Below, piece by piece: positions 48,282 to 60,181 of a DNA stretch of 64,000 bases; position 1 is the first letter of the stretch; every line of letters begins with the position of its first letter. A program made the translations under genes and the position numbers. The notes under the pieces are model-generated. The model did no database searches. It was not told the origin of the DNA and saw only the letters and a list, made by a program, of their open reading frames with translations. Origin of the DNA: Tetrahymena thermophila SB210 (lineage: Eukaryota; Ciliophora; Oligohymenophorea; Hymenostomatida; Tetrahymenidae); assembly GCF_000189635.1 (NCBI RefSeq), contig NW_002476527.1, positions 62,001-126,000 of the forward strand. Direction: 5' to 3'.

Positions 48282-50418
48282 TCATTTATATTTTTTAGAT
48301 TCTTTCCTTATTTGTTTTTTTAACTTGTAATGTTTATCGTCATCTACATGAATTTAAATATCTTCATAATATCTGCTATATTTATCAGATTTATGATGGT
48401 GGTGTGAATCACGGTGATGATGATGGTGGTTTTCATCATGATGGCTGTGGTGATGGCGATGAGAACTATGCTAACTGTGGTGAGAACCATTCTAACTGTG
48501 GTGATGACCATGATGTTTACTATGGCTATGGCTGCTATGACTATGATGACTGTGACTATTATGATGATGACTATCTTGCTATCTTTTCTATTTCTTTTTA
48601 CTGTTTCTTTTTTTTTCATTTCTTTCTTCTTAAGATTAAGAGCTTAAAGCTGGACTAGGTGGAGCCAAATGAGAATCATAAGAATCTTCAGATTCATCAG
48701 AGTAATGGAAATTAATTATTTTTCCTTAAAATTTAGCTTCTTCTTCTTTTCTCCTGAGTTTTTATATTCTTTCTTAAAACTTTGTTCCATAAATATCATC
48801 TTTTATCTTTTAATAGTCGTTTTTGCAGTTTGAATGCCCTTTTTTGTGACAAACCATGCATTTTATTTTTTGGTCATCAGTCTTTTTCCATTCCTCTTCT
48901 ATTCCATTAAAAGGTGTGTTTTATTTATACTTCGAGTAGCTATTCATAAAGATAGCACCACAGTCAGCTTTAATATGCCCTGGTTTTTGACATCTAGAAC
49001 ACTTTTATTAGTTTTATTTTGGACAATTTGCACTGGCATGACCAAACTAACTGCAACTGTAACATATTTTTTGCTGGCATTGACGAGCAAAGTGATCACC
49101 CAAACAATTATTGCATACATCCTTAACTTCAAGCATACACATTCTCTCAAAATGACCCTATTATTTGCATCTTCTGCATGTCATTTAAGGTTTCTATTCC
49201 TGCTAAAAGTACCTATTGTTCTTATCGTATTCAAATAAATCTCTGAAATTCTCTTCTTGCTCATCATCCATTTTTTCTTCTTTGTTTGTCTCAGAGCTTT
49301 TGTTTTCAGAGATATTTTTCAAGAGCTCTTGCTATTTTCTCTTCTCCTCCAAAAATGCTAACCTTTCTTATTCTTCCTTAGTGTTGTGGATCTCCTTTAT
49401 CTTTTATGACAAGTTTCCAGAGCGAGTATAAAAAATACGAGTATCGCCAATAACTTTATAATGTCTCGAATCCTCAAATGTCAAGTTTTTCATTTCTTCT
49501 GGAGTGAGCACACTGTTAAAGGCATTTAAGTGCAGAGTATAATTTATCTTCTGTGGCTATTCAGATACATCATCTATATTTGTAGAAGTACTATCTGATG
49601 GAGATTTTTAAATTTAATGATTACTGCTATATTAAATGCTTGATTCTTTAAATGTTTCCTATTGAGTTTTCACTTAATTTTCTACTATATAAATAATAAA
49701 AATATTATCTTCCATTCATTAATTTAGTATAACCTTACAATTGCTGATGATATTGACTATTTATTCTGCTTTTCCATCATTACTGCTTTTCCTATGGCTA
49801 TGGTGTTGGTGTTAATGCTAATGTTGATGATCTTATTTCTTTTAGTGAGATTTCTACATTGTTTAAATAAATTATGAAAATATGCAAAAATGAATAAATA
49901 AATATATAAAGTATTACATGATCATGGCTTTCTTGAATATCTTTATGGTGAGTGTGATGGTTATGATGATTATGATGATTTTAAGATTTCTATTTTTCAT
50001 ATTATTCCTTTGTTCCTTTACTGCTTTGTTTACTTATTTTTTTGTACCTGCTTGCCATTCTTTTAGAAGAAGATCTCTCCTGTCATATCAAAAGCATATT
50101 TTACTTTTTGAATAAAATAGTGAAATTTTACATCGCCACTGCTGTCTGATAATGCCAAATAAGCATTAGGTGATTCCATCAACTATTGAAATTAGTTAAA
50201 GCTTTAATAACTTTTTCTTTCGCCTTTTCCTTATTTAGAAGCCTTTTAATCTTGTTAATGTCCACTTTTGTTTCTTTTCTTTGAATATCTTTCCTGTTAA
50301 AAATAAAAAGTAACAACTTCGATAAAGTTAAGAAAAAAGCAAGCTAATTGCAGATAAGTTAGCTATTTACATTATCGCTATTGTCTGATAGGTTAAAGTA
50401 TTATTGAGACGATTTCAT
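48282..50418 (-). CDS. CCHC zinc-knuckle protein with His-rich tail (ZCCHC7/Air-like)
   Basis: Five exons, 50418-50371, 50293-50132, 50079-49918, 49853-49784 and 49684-48282, give 614 residues in phase. The second and third exons are both 162 nt, both open with E-R-x-S-x-K-R, and each is preceded by an exon end reading LSDNSDN or LSDSSGD, so the N-terminus contains an internal duplication. His-rich stretches follow. About residues 316-435 contain five zinc knuckles: CRRCKQQGHFERMC, CNNCLGDHFARQC, CYSCSQFGHASANC, CSRCQKPGHIKADC and CMVCHKKGHSNC. Such arrays bind RNA and occur in Air1/Air2 and ZCCHC7, the adaptors of the TRAMP polyadenylation and exosome complex. The tail (about 508-580) is a His/Ser low-complexity run. 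Assignment to Air/ZCCHC7 is by the knuckle array only. Confidence 0.83.
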
Positions 50419-51830
50419 CGATTTTTACTTTGCTTAATTCCCTTTAATTAATTAAAAATTAGGTGCCCTCTTTTTGCTACTTATTACTTTCAGAGTTAAG
50501 CTTATTTAATTAATAATTTTCTTATTTGTTTTTTAATTGAGTGTATCAAAATTTAATACTTTTGAATCTAATTAATTAATTAATTAATAAATAGTTAGAT
50601 ATAGAAATGGATTTATGCATAGTAAATAGTAAAATATTCTGAGTATTCATCAAATTAATATGTACCATCAAATAATTGGAAGAATTATTCTTAATTATTA
50701 ATTTATCTTTTTAACAATTTTAGTTCAGTCTATGTTAAAAATTTGATAACAAATTAAATTAAAAAAATCTATACTAATTCTTACATTCTATATATAATTA
50801 AATTTCTAAATTTATCTTCAAGCATTATTTAAATAATAAATTTTATAATTTTACTTGTCTAACTTATTATTTTTTTGTTAAATAATTTGACAAAGCAAAT
50901 AAGAATTAATGTAAAGCTTTAGAATACAATGAAAGCTGCAATATTTCAATAGTATTAGTATAATTTTGTAAAAAAAATATATGCAAGCACTAAATAAAAA
51001 ACAAATAACTAAATTTTAAATTAAACAAAAAGAAATATTAAAATTAATGTTTGTTTTGAAATATTCTAATTTTATAAAAATGAATTAATTAATTGATTGA
51101 TTAAAAGAATATATTTAAGAATTAAAAAATTTTTTTTAATATTTACTTAAATTGGAAAATTATTAATTAAATGAACAAAATTATTTTGACACTATGAATT
51201 AGAAAATACATACATTAAATGGAATATTTTAATAAAACTTAAAAAGAATAATTAATTATTTAAACGAAAAATTGAAGATGTTTATACTTAATTAGATATA
51301 GATAGATATAGGGCATTTTTTTTAAAACTAATTTAACAATTTAAGATATAAATATTTTAAGATATTTAACAATAAATTAAAAAAATATTTGACTAGAATA
51401 TTGTTTTGTAATTTCATTATTTAATTATATTTTCAATATTTTTTAAATTTTTATGACTTTCTTTTGATTTTTTCATGCATGTGTTATCAAAATAAACTAA
51501 AAATATTTTATTTTTCAATCTAAAAACATTTTTTTCTCACATAAAAAGTAATAAATATTTTTTGATGAAAATAAAAAAATTAATTGTTTTTTAATTTTCT
51601 AGAAATAATTTTTTTTTATTTAATTGAACAAAATTTTTAATATTTTTTTTATTTAGATTGAGAATTATTTTATTGTAAATTTTTGATTAACTTTAAGATA
51701 GATTTTAAGAATTGGTTTTGATTTTTAAATTCAGCTTTTTTGTATTGAAAATAATTAAGAATTATTTATATTTTTAATATAATAATAAGAATTTACAGAT
51801 ATAAATATTTTATAAACTTACATATTATTT
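50419..51830. other. Long AT-rich intergenic region
   Basis: No gene, RNA or notable repeat recognised beyond ATTA runs near 50570-50590. Confidence 0.6.
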
Positions 51831-52256
51831 TCAAGCATTAAGTGACTACCTTTCTTGAGTTTTCTTCTTCTTTTTCATGGCTCTTTCTAAAATTGGAGTT
51901 GGTCTTTAGTTGAAGAGAATCTTTTTATTACAAACTCCTCTTACATATATCTTTACTTAATTATCTTCTTAAACTTTTTCATTTACTAGAATAGGTTCTT
52001 TTAAATCAACTATATTTCCTACCAGATCATAAATTCCAATTTTCATCATATATTTCTATTATAAAAAGTATTTAAGTAATTATCACACAGAAATTATTTA
52101 AGAATTTTTATTTTTGTTTACTTTTTCATCTATTTTTTCTAAGTTGCCTATTTCTAAAAAATTTAAGCTTTGTTCTTCGTCGCATTCTAAATCTCCTTGA
52201 AATTCAATTAGTACATAATCCTTGCCATCTGGCTAATATATCATTTTGATCTCCAT
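51831..52256 (-). CDS. CTF8: CTF8, subunit of the alternative clamp loader
   Basis: Two exons (52256-52122, 52055-51831; 66-nt intron) give 119 residues, a normal CTF8 length. Family landmarks are visible: an opening strand then YVLIEFQGDLEC (consensus W-x-L-I-E-L-Q-G-x-L-E), FLEIGNLE, KIGIYDLVGNIVDLKEPILV (consensus L-x-G-x-x-x-L-K-K-P), and VRGVCNKKILFNQRPTPIL near the end. CTF8 works with CTF18 and DCC1 in an RFC complex that loads PCNA and supports sister-chromatid cohesion. It is divergently arranged with the coiled-coil membrane protein, 291 bp apart. Confidence 0.88.
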
Positions 52257-52547
52257 CTTATAAAGAGGTAGTGTCTGTTAGCTGCTTTTAAAAAGTAGAA
52301 TTATTGATCAAATTTATTTTTTTTTTTGATAAAAAGGTCTATCTATCTGTAGCTAATGTTTCACAGTTTGTAAATAAATAAATAAATTTATAAAAAGTTG
52401 ATAAATTGAGCAAATCTTAATAATTTTACCGCAAAAATTTGAAATTATTAATATTAGTTGGTAAAGCCAACGATAAGTGTTTTATTAAAAAATATCAAAA
52501 AACAGTTTTTCTAATTTTCAAATAAATTAATTAGGAATCATCAATTT

Positions 52548-53675
52548 ATGGTGCATTAAGGCAATCAGGAATTGTAATTTAAGAGTAATGGCGAAAATAA
52601 AGATGAAACCATATTGAGTGCTTCTTAATATTCAGAAAATAGTTTTCATTTAAATGAATAAAACAATTAGCTCGATGATACAATTCTAACAGTTTAGTAA
52701 ATGTATTTTGATGCAGTTGATAAATATAAAAATATAAAAGGTCACATTTACATTCTATATATGTTATTAATTCTAATTTTAATCACAGTTTATAGTGCAA
52801 CAAATGAATAAAATAGTGACAGTGATATGAAGTAAGTTAATTTAAATATAAATGTAGCAGAAGACTTTCAATCTTATTTAGAGAGTAACTAAGAAGAGTT
52901 TCAGTTTAACTTTACAAGCATTTTTATTGAGTATCAAAAAATATAATTTGAAAATACTCAGTCTTCTTCAATTAGATATTATATCAGTTTATTCGATAAG
53001 TATGTCTTCGGTTAAGTCCAAGATGGTTAGGTAATCAATTAGTATGAGGAGATGATATTAAATTAGTGCATTTAGGATCATGAACAGATGAAATAGGAAA
53101 TTATAGATAACATAGATGCACTAAAAAAAATGAAAGTGTAAAACGATCTGGAAGAAATTATTGTATTAAAATAAGAAATAGAGGAAATGAAATAATATTT
53201 GATTTTCAGGAACTCCACTCTGAATTTCATGAATTTCATCCAAAATAAGACTACCAATTATTATGATTATTATTAGTATACTTTTGAGAAAGTAAACATC
53301 TTGAGCAACTAGATAGATAAATTAGATTTTGATATAGTAAGAAACGAGCTTGATATCGTTAATAGAAATATAATTATTGTTGAATAAAGATCAATCGAAG
53401 AAGAAAATTAAATACTTAAAGAATGCATGAAAGAAATAATAACTAAAAACACATAAAAGCTAAGCAAAACAGACAAGGACTTGCTCTTTGAGAAATATAT
53501 TTACGAAGAAAACGAATTAAGATTGAAAGTCCTTGAGAAAAGGATTTATCTGCAAAACAGAAAAAGCAAATTAATCTCATCTCTATAAAATTACAAAAAT
53601 ACTTATTAAGAAGGTGTAAAGGACTTGATCAACAACCTAATTGAGTCTTATTTTAAATGTATACGTTAAGATTGA
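52548..53675 (+). CDS. Single-pass membrane protein with coiled coil
   Basis: One exon of 375 codons. Residues 1-68 are polar and probably cytosolic; one strong membrane span follows (about 69-87, HIYILYMLLILILITVYS); the rest, with several Lys/Glu/Leu coiled-coil segments (about 170-330), is on the other side. No signal peptide precedes the span, so a type II orientation is inferred. Family unknown. A shared promoter with CTF8 is possible given the 291-bp gap. Confidence 0.75.
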
Positions 53676-54441
53676 AACCAAATCAACAAAATAAGTCAAT
53701 CAATATATTTATTTCTAATTACATTAAATAATTATTGAAACTGAAGGCTAAAAATCGAATTTAGTTTTAAGATTTTAAATGGATGCATTTTGAATGATAA
53801 TAGCATTAATTTTGATATTATTCATAACTTATTTTTTATTATTTATATAAAATTTATTTATTAAAACTGTATTTTTATAAAATATTTTAACTACATTTTG
53901 TTTGTTTGGATTTAGCATGTATTAAAAATAACATTTTATTGATAATCTATAAAACATTTTAATACTTTGTTACTTATAAATTATATAAACAAAAAATTAA
54001 TCTGATATATTTGTTATTTAGTTAATCATTTTTTTAATTAGAGTGTTGGTGTCTTTGTAATTTGTCTATAAATTTTGGTACGAAAGGTGGTCACTTTAGA
54101 CAGTTTTCTGTTTTAGATATTAAATTTGATTACAGCATAAAAGAATTTATAAAAATTTGTATTTCAATTTCTTTTTGTAATAAGATTTATGATAAAAAGT
54201 AAAATCCATAATATTTAAATTAAAATATTTTAGAAATTTGAATGAGAAATATTCATTCGCTTAATAACTAGATCAGATTTATTTAAAAATAAATAAATGA
54301 ATGAATAAAAGAAAATACACAATTTAACATCAAAAGCATAACTCATTTTACAAAAGAAAGTAATTGAGTTAGTAAAAGTTAATAACTGTCAATTTATTTA
54401 ATCATTTATTGTTAAAAAAGTAAAAAATATAAAGCCAGTAT
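53676..54441. other. Intergenic before the assembly gap
   Basis: AT-rich; GAAT runs near 54297-54305. No gene recognised. Confidence 0.6.
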
Positions 54442-54594
54442 TATATATAGAGAAAAAGGTCGTTTAGCGCCTANNNNNNNNNNNNNNNNNNNNNNNNNNN
54501 NNNNNNNNNNNNNNNNNNNNNNNNNNNNNNNNNNNNNNNNNNNNNNNNNNNNNNNNNNNNNNNNNNNNNNNNNCGACCTTTTTCTCTATATATA
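54442..54594. repeat. Inverted repeat flanking an assembly gap
   Basis: The 21 bases before the gap (54442-54462, starting TATATATAG and ending AAAAGGTCG) are the exact reverse complement of the first 21 bases after it (54574-54594). Weaker pairing continues outward. The gap itself (54474-54573) is 100 Ns, so its true length is unknown. A hairpin or an inverted-repeat-bounded element that defeated assembly would explain this. Confidence 0.9.
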
Positions 54595-55541
54595 GTATTA
54601 GATATGTATTATTTGTATTTAGTTATTTAAATATTTATTAACTCGTTGTGAAAACACAGAAACAAAATTTAAAATTAACATTTTTGTTTTTTCTATTAAT
54701 TTTTTAAATTATAATTTAGCATCTTTTAATATTCAAATATTTTCATTCTGTGTTATTTATTATTTATTCAAGTATATCAATATTATTGTTATTGTTTATT
54801 TTTGATCAGGATTTTCTTGATATTTCAGCCTAATAAGATTAGAACTTTTAAAATTATTTATAATCTTACTCTAAGCAATATTGCCATTAAGTGTCATTTG
54901 TTTCCTCTTCAGTTTCACTACCAATATCGACAGGGTTAGATTCTTCCATTAAAGAATTTCCTTTGTTCTATTGTGGGTGCCTTCAGTTTTTTCTAATTAC
55001 TTGCTAATATATGAATTCAAGTAGTTTAAGAAAATGTTTTATTAGAATATAAAAATAAAAATGATATTTTACAAGTAATTTAACTTCTTATTTTACTTTA
55101 GAAAAGTTAAATGTTTTATATTAATTAATCCAAAAATATTTATGAGTACAAATAGAAGAAAATTGATCCATAAATACATTAGAAATGCTGATGAATGGAG
55201 TGTGAGTGTGTGTGTGTGTGTAGCTTATTTATTTTGCGAATTTAATTTGAAGAAATTTTTATAATTCTATTGAAAATTTAAATTTTTTGAGATTGATTAT
55301 TAAGATAGTAAAAATTTTAAAAAGAAATTTACAATAAAAATCTTGTAAAAACAAACATCGTATTTAAATAGAGAAAAGTAGTTTGGTATAGTGGTAGTCA
55401 ATTTAGTTAATAATATTAATAATAATAAATTGTTTGAGAGCTACTAAAATACATCGATCGATATCTTTTATATTTACTTTATATTAATTAACCAACCACA
55501 ATTATTTATCAGATTATTTAAATAAATTATTTAAATTTTCA
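54595..55541. other. Intergenic after the gap
   Basis: AT-rich, with a GT dinucleotide run at about 55199-55221 and a short tRNA-like fragment near 55380. No gene recognised. Confidence 0.6.
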
Positions 55542-58295
55542 ATGTCAGATATAACTTTCTAAGCGGACTAGGCGAATTAATCTTATGTGATGAATCTGCC
55601 ATGTTCTTGTAATCTTATCGAAGGCAAATTACCTTCAGAAAATAACCTAGCTAGTGATAATTCATCTGAAACTTCTTCTGGTACAAGGGTAGCTTAAGAT
55701 TTTAATACATTATACAAAGATACATAAAAAGAAAAACATTAGCTGATCAAGACAAAAAGAGAAAAGGTCAGCTCTAATTGTAATCAAAACTGCAATTTTT
55801 AAAAGGATTCCAAAACTTCAAATGGTTTGTTTTAAAATATCTCTGATGGTGACTACAAAAGACCCGAAGATTAATAGATTTTAAACTCTTCTCTTAAAGA
55901 AGACCAAAGCTAATTGGCTGAGTAAAAAACAACAAGTAAAACTACCAACTAAGAGATACAAAATATTAAGATGAAATGTATATAATCAATTTAGGGATTA
56001 CAACTAAATAAAAAGAGAAAGTAAAATGAAGTTAGCACTTCTTCTTTAAGCTAGTAAAAAGAGGATATCAACAACATTCTAGATAAAAATGAGAATTAAA
56101 ATTGTTTAAATAAGCTAAAAGTAGAAGATTTGAGCCTTCCAAGAAAAGTACTAAAGACTAATATATCTAGCAATCAACCAGCAACTAGTGAAGAAGATAT
56201 TTCTAAGATAAATTAGATTTAAGATAGTTATTAATAAAATTTGTGTCAACCAAAAAACTCTCAGCAAATTAGAACATATAATTAAACATAAAATTTACCT
56301 CACTCTGTCTCTTCTATTGAGGATTCAGAAGAATCTTTCTCATCAGAAAACATAGAATTAGACTAAGAAGCTTTATAAAAATAAAATGTTAACAAACCAT
56401 TATTATAGTAAGGATTGGCTGGCGAAATAGTGGCGAATGATGATTAAAATGTTTAAAACAGAGATATTCTACTTTCACTTATTAATAAGGTAAAGAAATC
56501 GTTCAAGTAAAAGATCTAATAAATACACGATATTCGAGATGAAACTAAAATAGAATTAGGCTAGATTCTAAATTAAATTTAAACGCATTGTAATCAAAGC
56601 GATTTAGGTGATAAGGCTGAAAAAGAAGTATAATCTGACAAATTTAATTAGCTGATTGATAAGGCAAATTCTATGTAACTTCTAAATAAAAATGGGAGTT
56701 TAGAAGAAAAGGATGTTAAACTATGCCAATTGATTCATAAAATTGTTTCTTAAGACGATATCTAAACAAATGAAAATTAAGATGCTCTCCATCAATAATT
56801 AATTGAAGTACAGTCATAATTATCATCTGATTATGAAAGCATGGAATGCAGAGAAGAAAGCATTAGTGATTTAGTTTAACCACCAAATTTCAACTCTAAT
56901 TCTATCTAAATTTAAGCTGGATAATAATTATCTGAGAGTGTTTCATCGAGTGATGATTCAGCATTAAATAATGATGACCAAGAGTTAGAAAATCATGAGA
57001 ATGATAAATATATCTTTATTTCTGATACTGAAGAACAATCAGACAATTAAATAAAATTCGACTCAAGCTAATATGAAAATGATTACATTCTTATCCTTGA
57101 TTTGGATAACACCCTTGTGCATAGTTATATGGGTGGTCCTTCTATTCTTGGAAAAGGAGATCCAACAGTCAATAAAATTGAAACTCATGTAAATTAGTAG
57201 AAACTGTATATCAAAAGAAGACCCTATTTGAAAGAGTTCTTTGAAGTTGCATTCAAAAATTTCAAAGTAGTCATGTACACTTTAGGATCTTTAGGTTATG
57301 CCAAGGCTGTTTATTATCTCCTTAAAAAAGAATACCCTGAAATATTTTCATAATATGGTTTTTTGAAAATAATCGCCTAAAATACTTAAAAAACAACAGC
57401 CTATACAGCAGTTTAGCAAATATCTTCACCATAAGTTGCTGTTTAATAAAATAATTCCTAACCATAGTTAAATAATAATAGTAATAGTGATAGCGAATCA
57501 AATTAATAATTGTAAAAAAACTGCGATTCCTAATAAAATCCCTCACTTTAACAACCTGTCTACACAAATAAATATCTTAAAAATATATCAAAATATTTCC
57601 CACCAGAAAAGTTTTCTAAAAGACTTTTAATATTTGATGATAACTCAAGAGTCTATGAGCAAAGTTGGTGGAAAAATGCCATTTTTACTAAACCTTATTA
57701 CTTTTGGTTGAATAACAACAACTCTATTTCTACTTCTTCAGATAGTTTTTTATACTTTGCAGCTGAGTTGCTTAAGCGCATTTTACGTCACACATAACGT
57801 AATACAATTGATCTTCCATTAATATATCAGCTAATCAGAAGATAACTATTGCATAAATGCAAATTTTTCATTCTAAATGATAATCCAGAGAGAGAAAATC
57901 TAGAAGAATTAATCAAAGAACTCGGAGGGTCTATTATTCCAAAACTTTATGAGAGAAATTAAATTAAATAAAATTAATAATAAAAGAATAGTAAAATAAA
58001 TGAAGATAAAACTAAAGAAGAAGAAATTACTCTTCCAAATTATATTATTTTAAGCGAATTATCTGAGGCTAATGTGGGTACTTAAAAATTTGCGTTTAAT
58101 CATGGAATTAAAATAGTCTCTTCTGATTGGATCAAATATTGCTTTTTACTAAACTTTAAAGTATCTAGTGACATCTTTATCTTACACAACTACACTCAAT
58201 ATTAATAATCATAAAATTACCCAAATTTAGAAACAGATTTAGTCAATTAATTTATTTTGCATTCACAAGCTTAAAATAATTTATAAAAATAATGA
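55542..58295 (+). CDS. FCP1: FCP1-type RNA polymerase II CTD phosphatase with BRCT domain
   Basis: One exon of 917 codons. The first 500 or so residues are Gln/Asn/Ser/Glu-rich and without known domains. The FCPH phosphatase domain starts at about 512 with YILILDLDNTLVHS, giving the DxDxT catalytic motif at Asp520/Asp522; then LYIKRRPYLKEFFE, VVMYTLGSLGYAKAV and, after a Gln/Asn/Ser insert at about 609-675, KRLLIFDDNSRVYEQSWWKNAI with the second Asp pair. Residues about 770-885 form a BRCT domain (CKFFILNDN...LGGSII...VSSDWIKYCFLL). FCP1 removes phosphate from the Pol II C-terminal domain so that polymerase can be recycled. FCPH followed by BRCT is diagnostic for FCP1 rather than small SCP phosphatases. 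The low-complexity insert between the catalytic motifs is unusual. Confidence 0.92.
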
Positions 58296-59191
58296 ATGAA
58301 TTAATAAATTTAAACCAAAAAATAAACTAAATAAATAAATAAAAATCTTTAGAAGAAACAAACAAAATTGAAATTAATAAATAAAAATATTTTAAAATTG
58401 AAAACAAATGAATAAAAAAATTATTTGAATTTTCAGTAGATATTTATTGATTTAACTATCTAAATAAAATATCTTTTTCAAAATTGTATTAAATAAATAA
58501 ATAATAAATTAAGTAAGTAAGTAAGTAAATAAATTAATACAAATATTAATGTAAATAATATTTTATATAAATTTATTATATTATTTAATTATTGTTAACT
58601 AGAAAAAAAGTAACAAAATTTTCTTTATTTTTCATTTTTCATGATAGTATTTTAAATTTTAACTTTTAACTTTAAGCTTTAATACATTTATTTATTGTGT
58701 TTTAGAATTATATAATTGCCCCTCTATTTTTCTGATTGATATTTATTAAAATTTTTGTTTTTACTAATATTTTTAAAAGATTTTTCAATCAAAACATAAA
58801 AAAATAAAACTAAAATTAAAAAGGCCATTAAATAAATTTGTACAACAATAATATAAAAAATATTTTATTTTCAAAATATTTGTTGTTAAAAGTTTAAGAA
58901 AATATGAATGATTAAAAATCTTACAAATTAATTTAAATAAGTTTTATTTAATTGTAATTAATTTAATGAATCAATTTCGGCCATAAAAATTATTTATCAA
59001 ATTATTTGTTTACTATGAAACTCTGTTACTATTTCCATTAAATTATTTATTTTTTGATATTTAATAGATGAGGTAAAATTGATTGAAAAAATTGTTATTT
59101 AATTATTATTAAGCTTTAACAACTTTAAGCATATCTTTTTATCTTAAATTCTGGTATTAATTTTCTATTTTAATTATTTGACGGCAATTAA
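58296..59191. repeat. Intergenic, including 5' part of a dispersed repeat
   Basis: Begins with AAGT tetranucleotide runs (58505-58530). From about 58850 on it matches 63055 onward, the start of the duplicated block that carries the unknown gene pair. Confidence 0.7.
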
Positions 59192-60181
59192 ATGGTATTT
59201 ATCAGTGACTGATCAAGGAAAATTTTAAAGTGGATACTACAATTAACTAAGGAAATTTTGTTGCTTTTCATTCTTTATTAAAGTTAAAAAGCACATTATA
59301 ATATTTAAGATAAACTTAAAAATTATAATGAGTATAACTATAGTAGAGAAATTAATTATATTATTATTTGCTATTATTTATTGATCAAGAAATCCAATAC
59401 AAATCATAATAGCTTAAAGACCTACATTTAGAATTTAATCAAAGACCAGATAAACTTTCATAATACGATATTTAAAAGGGTTTTTTCTCAAATAATATAA
59501 AAGCTAAATAACACTTATAACAAATAGAAGAATTTGAGAGAGAAGTAAATTATCTTTGAAGATCACAACAATCAAGATATGAATTATTTTAATTAATTCA
59601 ATATTTATGTAAAATAAATTATCATTTTTTGAAAAACATTCGAATAGACTATTGTAGGTTTCTAGAAATAAAAAATCTTAATTTTAGCTTTTATTCATTT
59701 TTTTCCATATTTGTTAAAATTTAAAATAAAAGCAAAATAGAAAAAGAATCGTCATAGAGCAGATGGTGATATTAAGTATTGATTAAAGTGATAAGGATAT
59801 ATCATAAATAAAGTAAACCGAGATATTAACTAAAATCTGTAATGAGCAAAATAATATTATTCTAACAAGGTTCTATGGGGATATTTTATATTAACTTAAT
59901 TTTTGCCAAAATTTATATTTGCTTAATAAGAAAGTGCTTAACTAATATAAAGCAATTATGACCACACTTAAAAATACAAGAGAGTTGTTAAGGATAAAAC
60001 TTTTTCTTAATTAAAATATTTTTAGAATTTTAAAAATAAAACTATTTGTTAAAACTGAAGTATCATAGTTATTTTCTATGTTGCTAAAGCTTTGATCGAA
60101 TAGCAAACCTGTAAGAGATTAAAAAGGAATCATTGGAAAGAAATTAAATATTTGATAGATTCTATTAAAAAAGAGATTTGA
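59192..60181 (+). pseudogene. Unknown gene, copy 1, with in-frame TGA
   Basis: Relative of the gene at 63439. From 59192 to 59632 it matches that copy with no insertion or deletion, but codon 7, TGG (Trp) in the other copy, is TGA here. Beyond it the frame is open: K-W-I-L-Q-L-T-K-E-I-L-L-L-F, L-L-I-K-K-S-N-T-N-H, F-K-R-V-F-S-Q-I and so on. A 49-nt intron (GTAAAATAAA...TTGTAG, about 59612-59660) leads on to a clearly coding stretch (RIVIEQMVILSIDQSDKDI, LTRFYGDILYQLNFCQ) to about 60060. A further frame (A-L-I-E-Q-Q-T-C-K-R-L) ends with TGA at 60179, but its junction is unclear. It may start from another exon and be functional, so pseudogene status is provisional. Family unknown. Confidence 0.5.

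Noticed and set aside
48344-49240. Several open frames on the plus strand opposite the zinc-knuckle gene
   Set aside because: They are shadows of the minus-strand His-rich and zinc-knuckle coding sequence and have biased, repetitive composition.
55378-55408. TTTGGTATAGTGGTAGT, similar to the D arm of a tRNA
   Set aside because: No anticodon arm, T arm or matching acceptor strand follows, so it is at most a short tRNA fragment.
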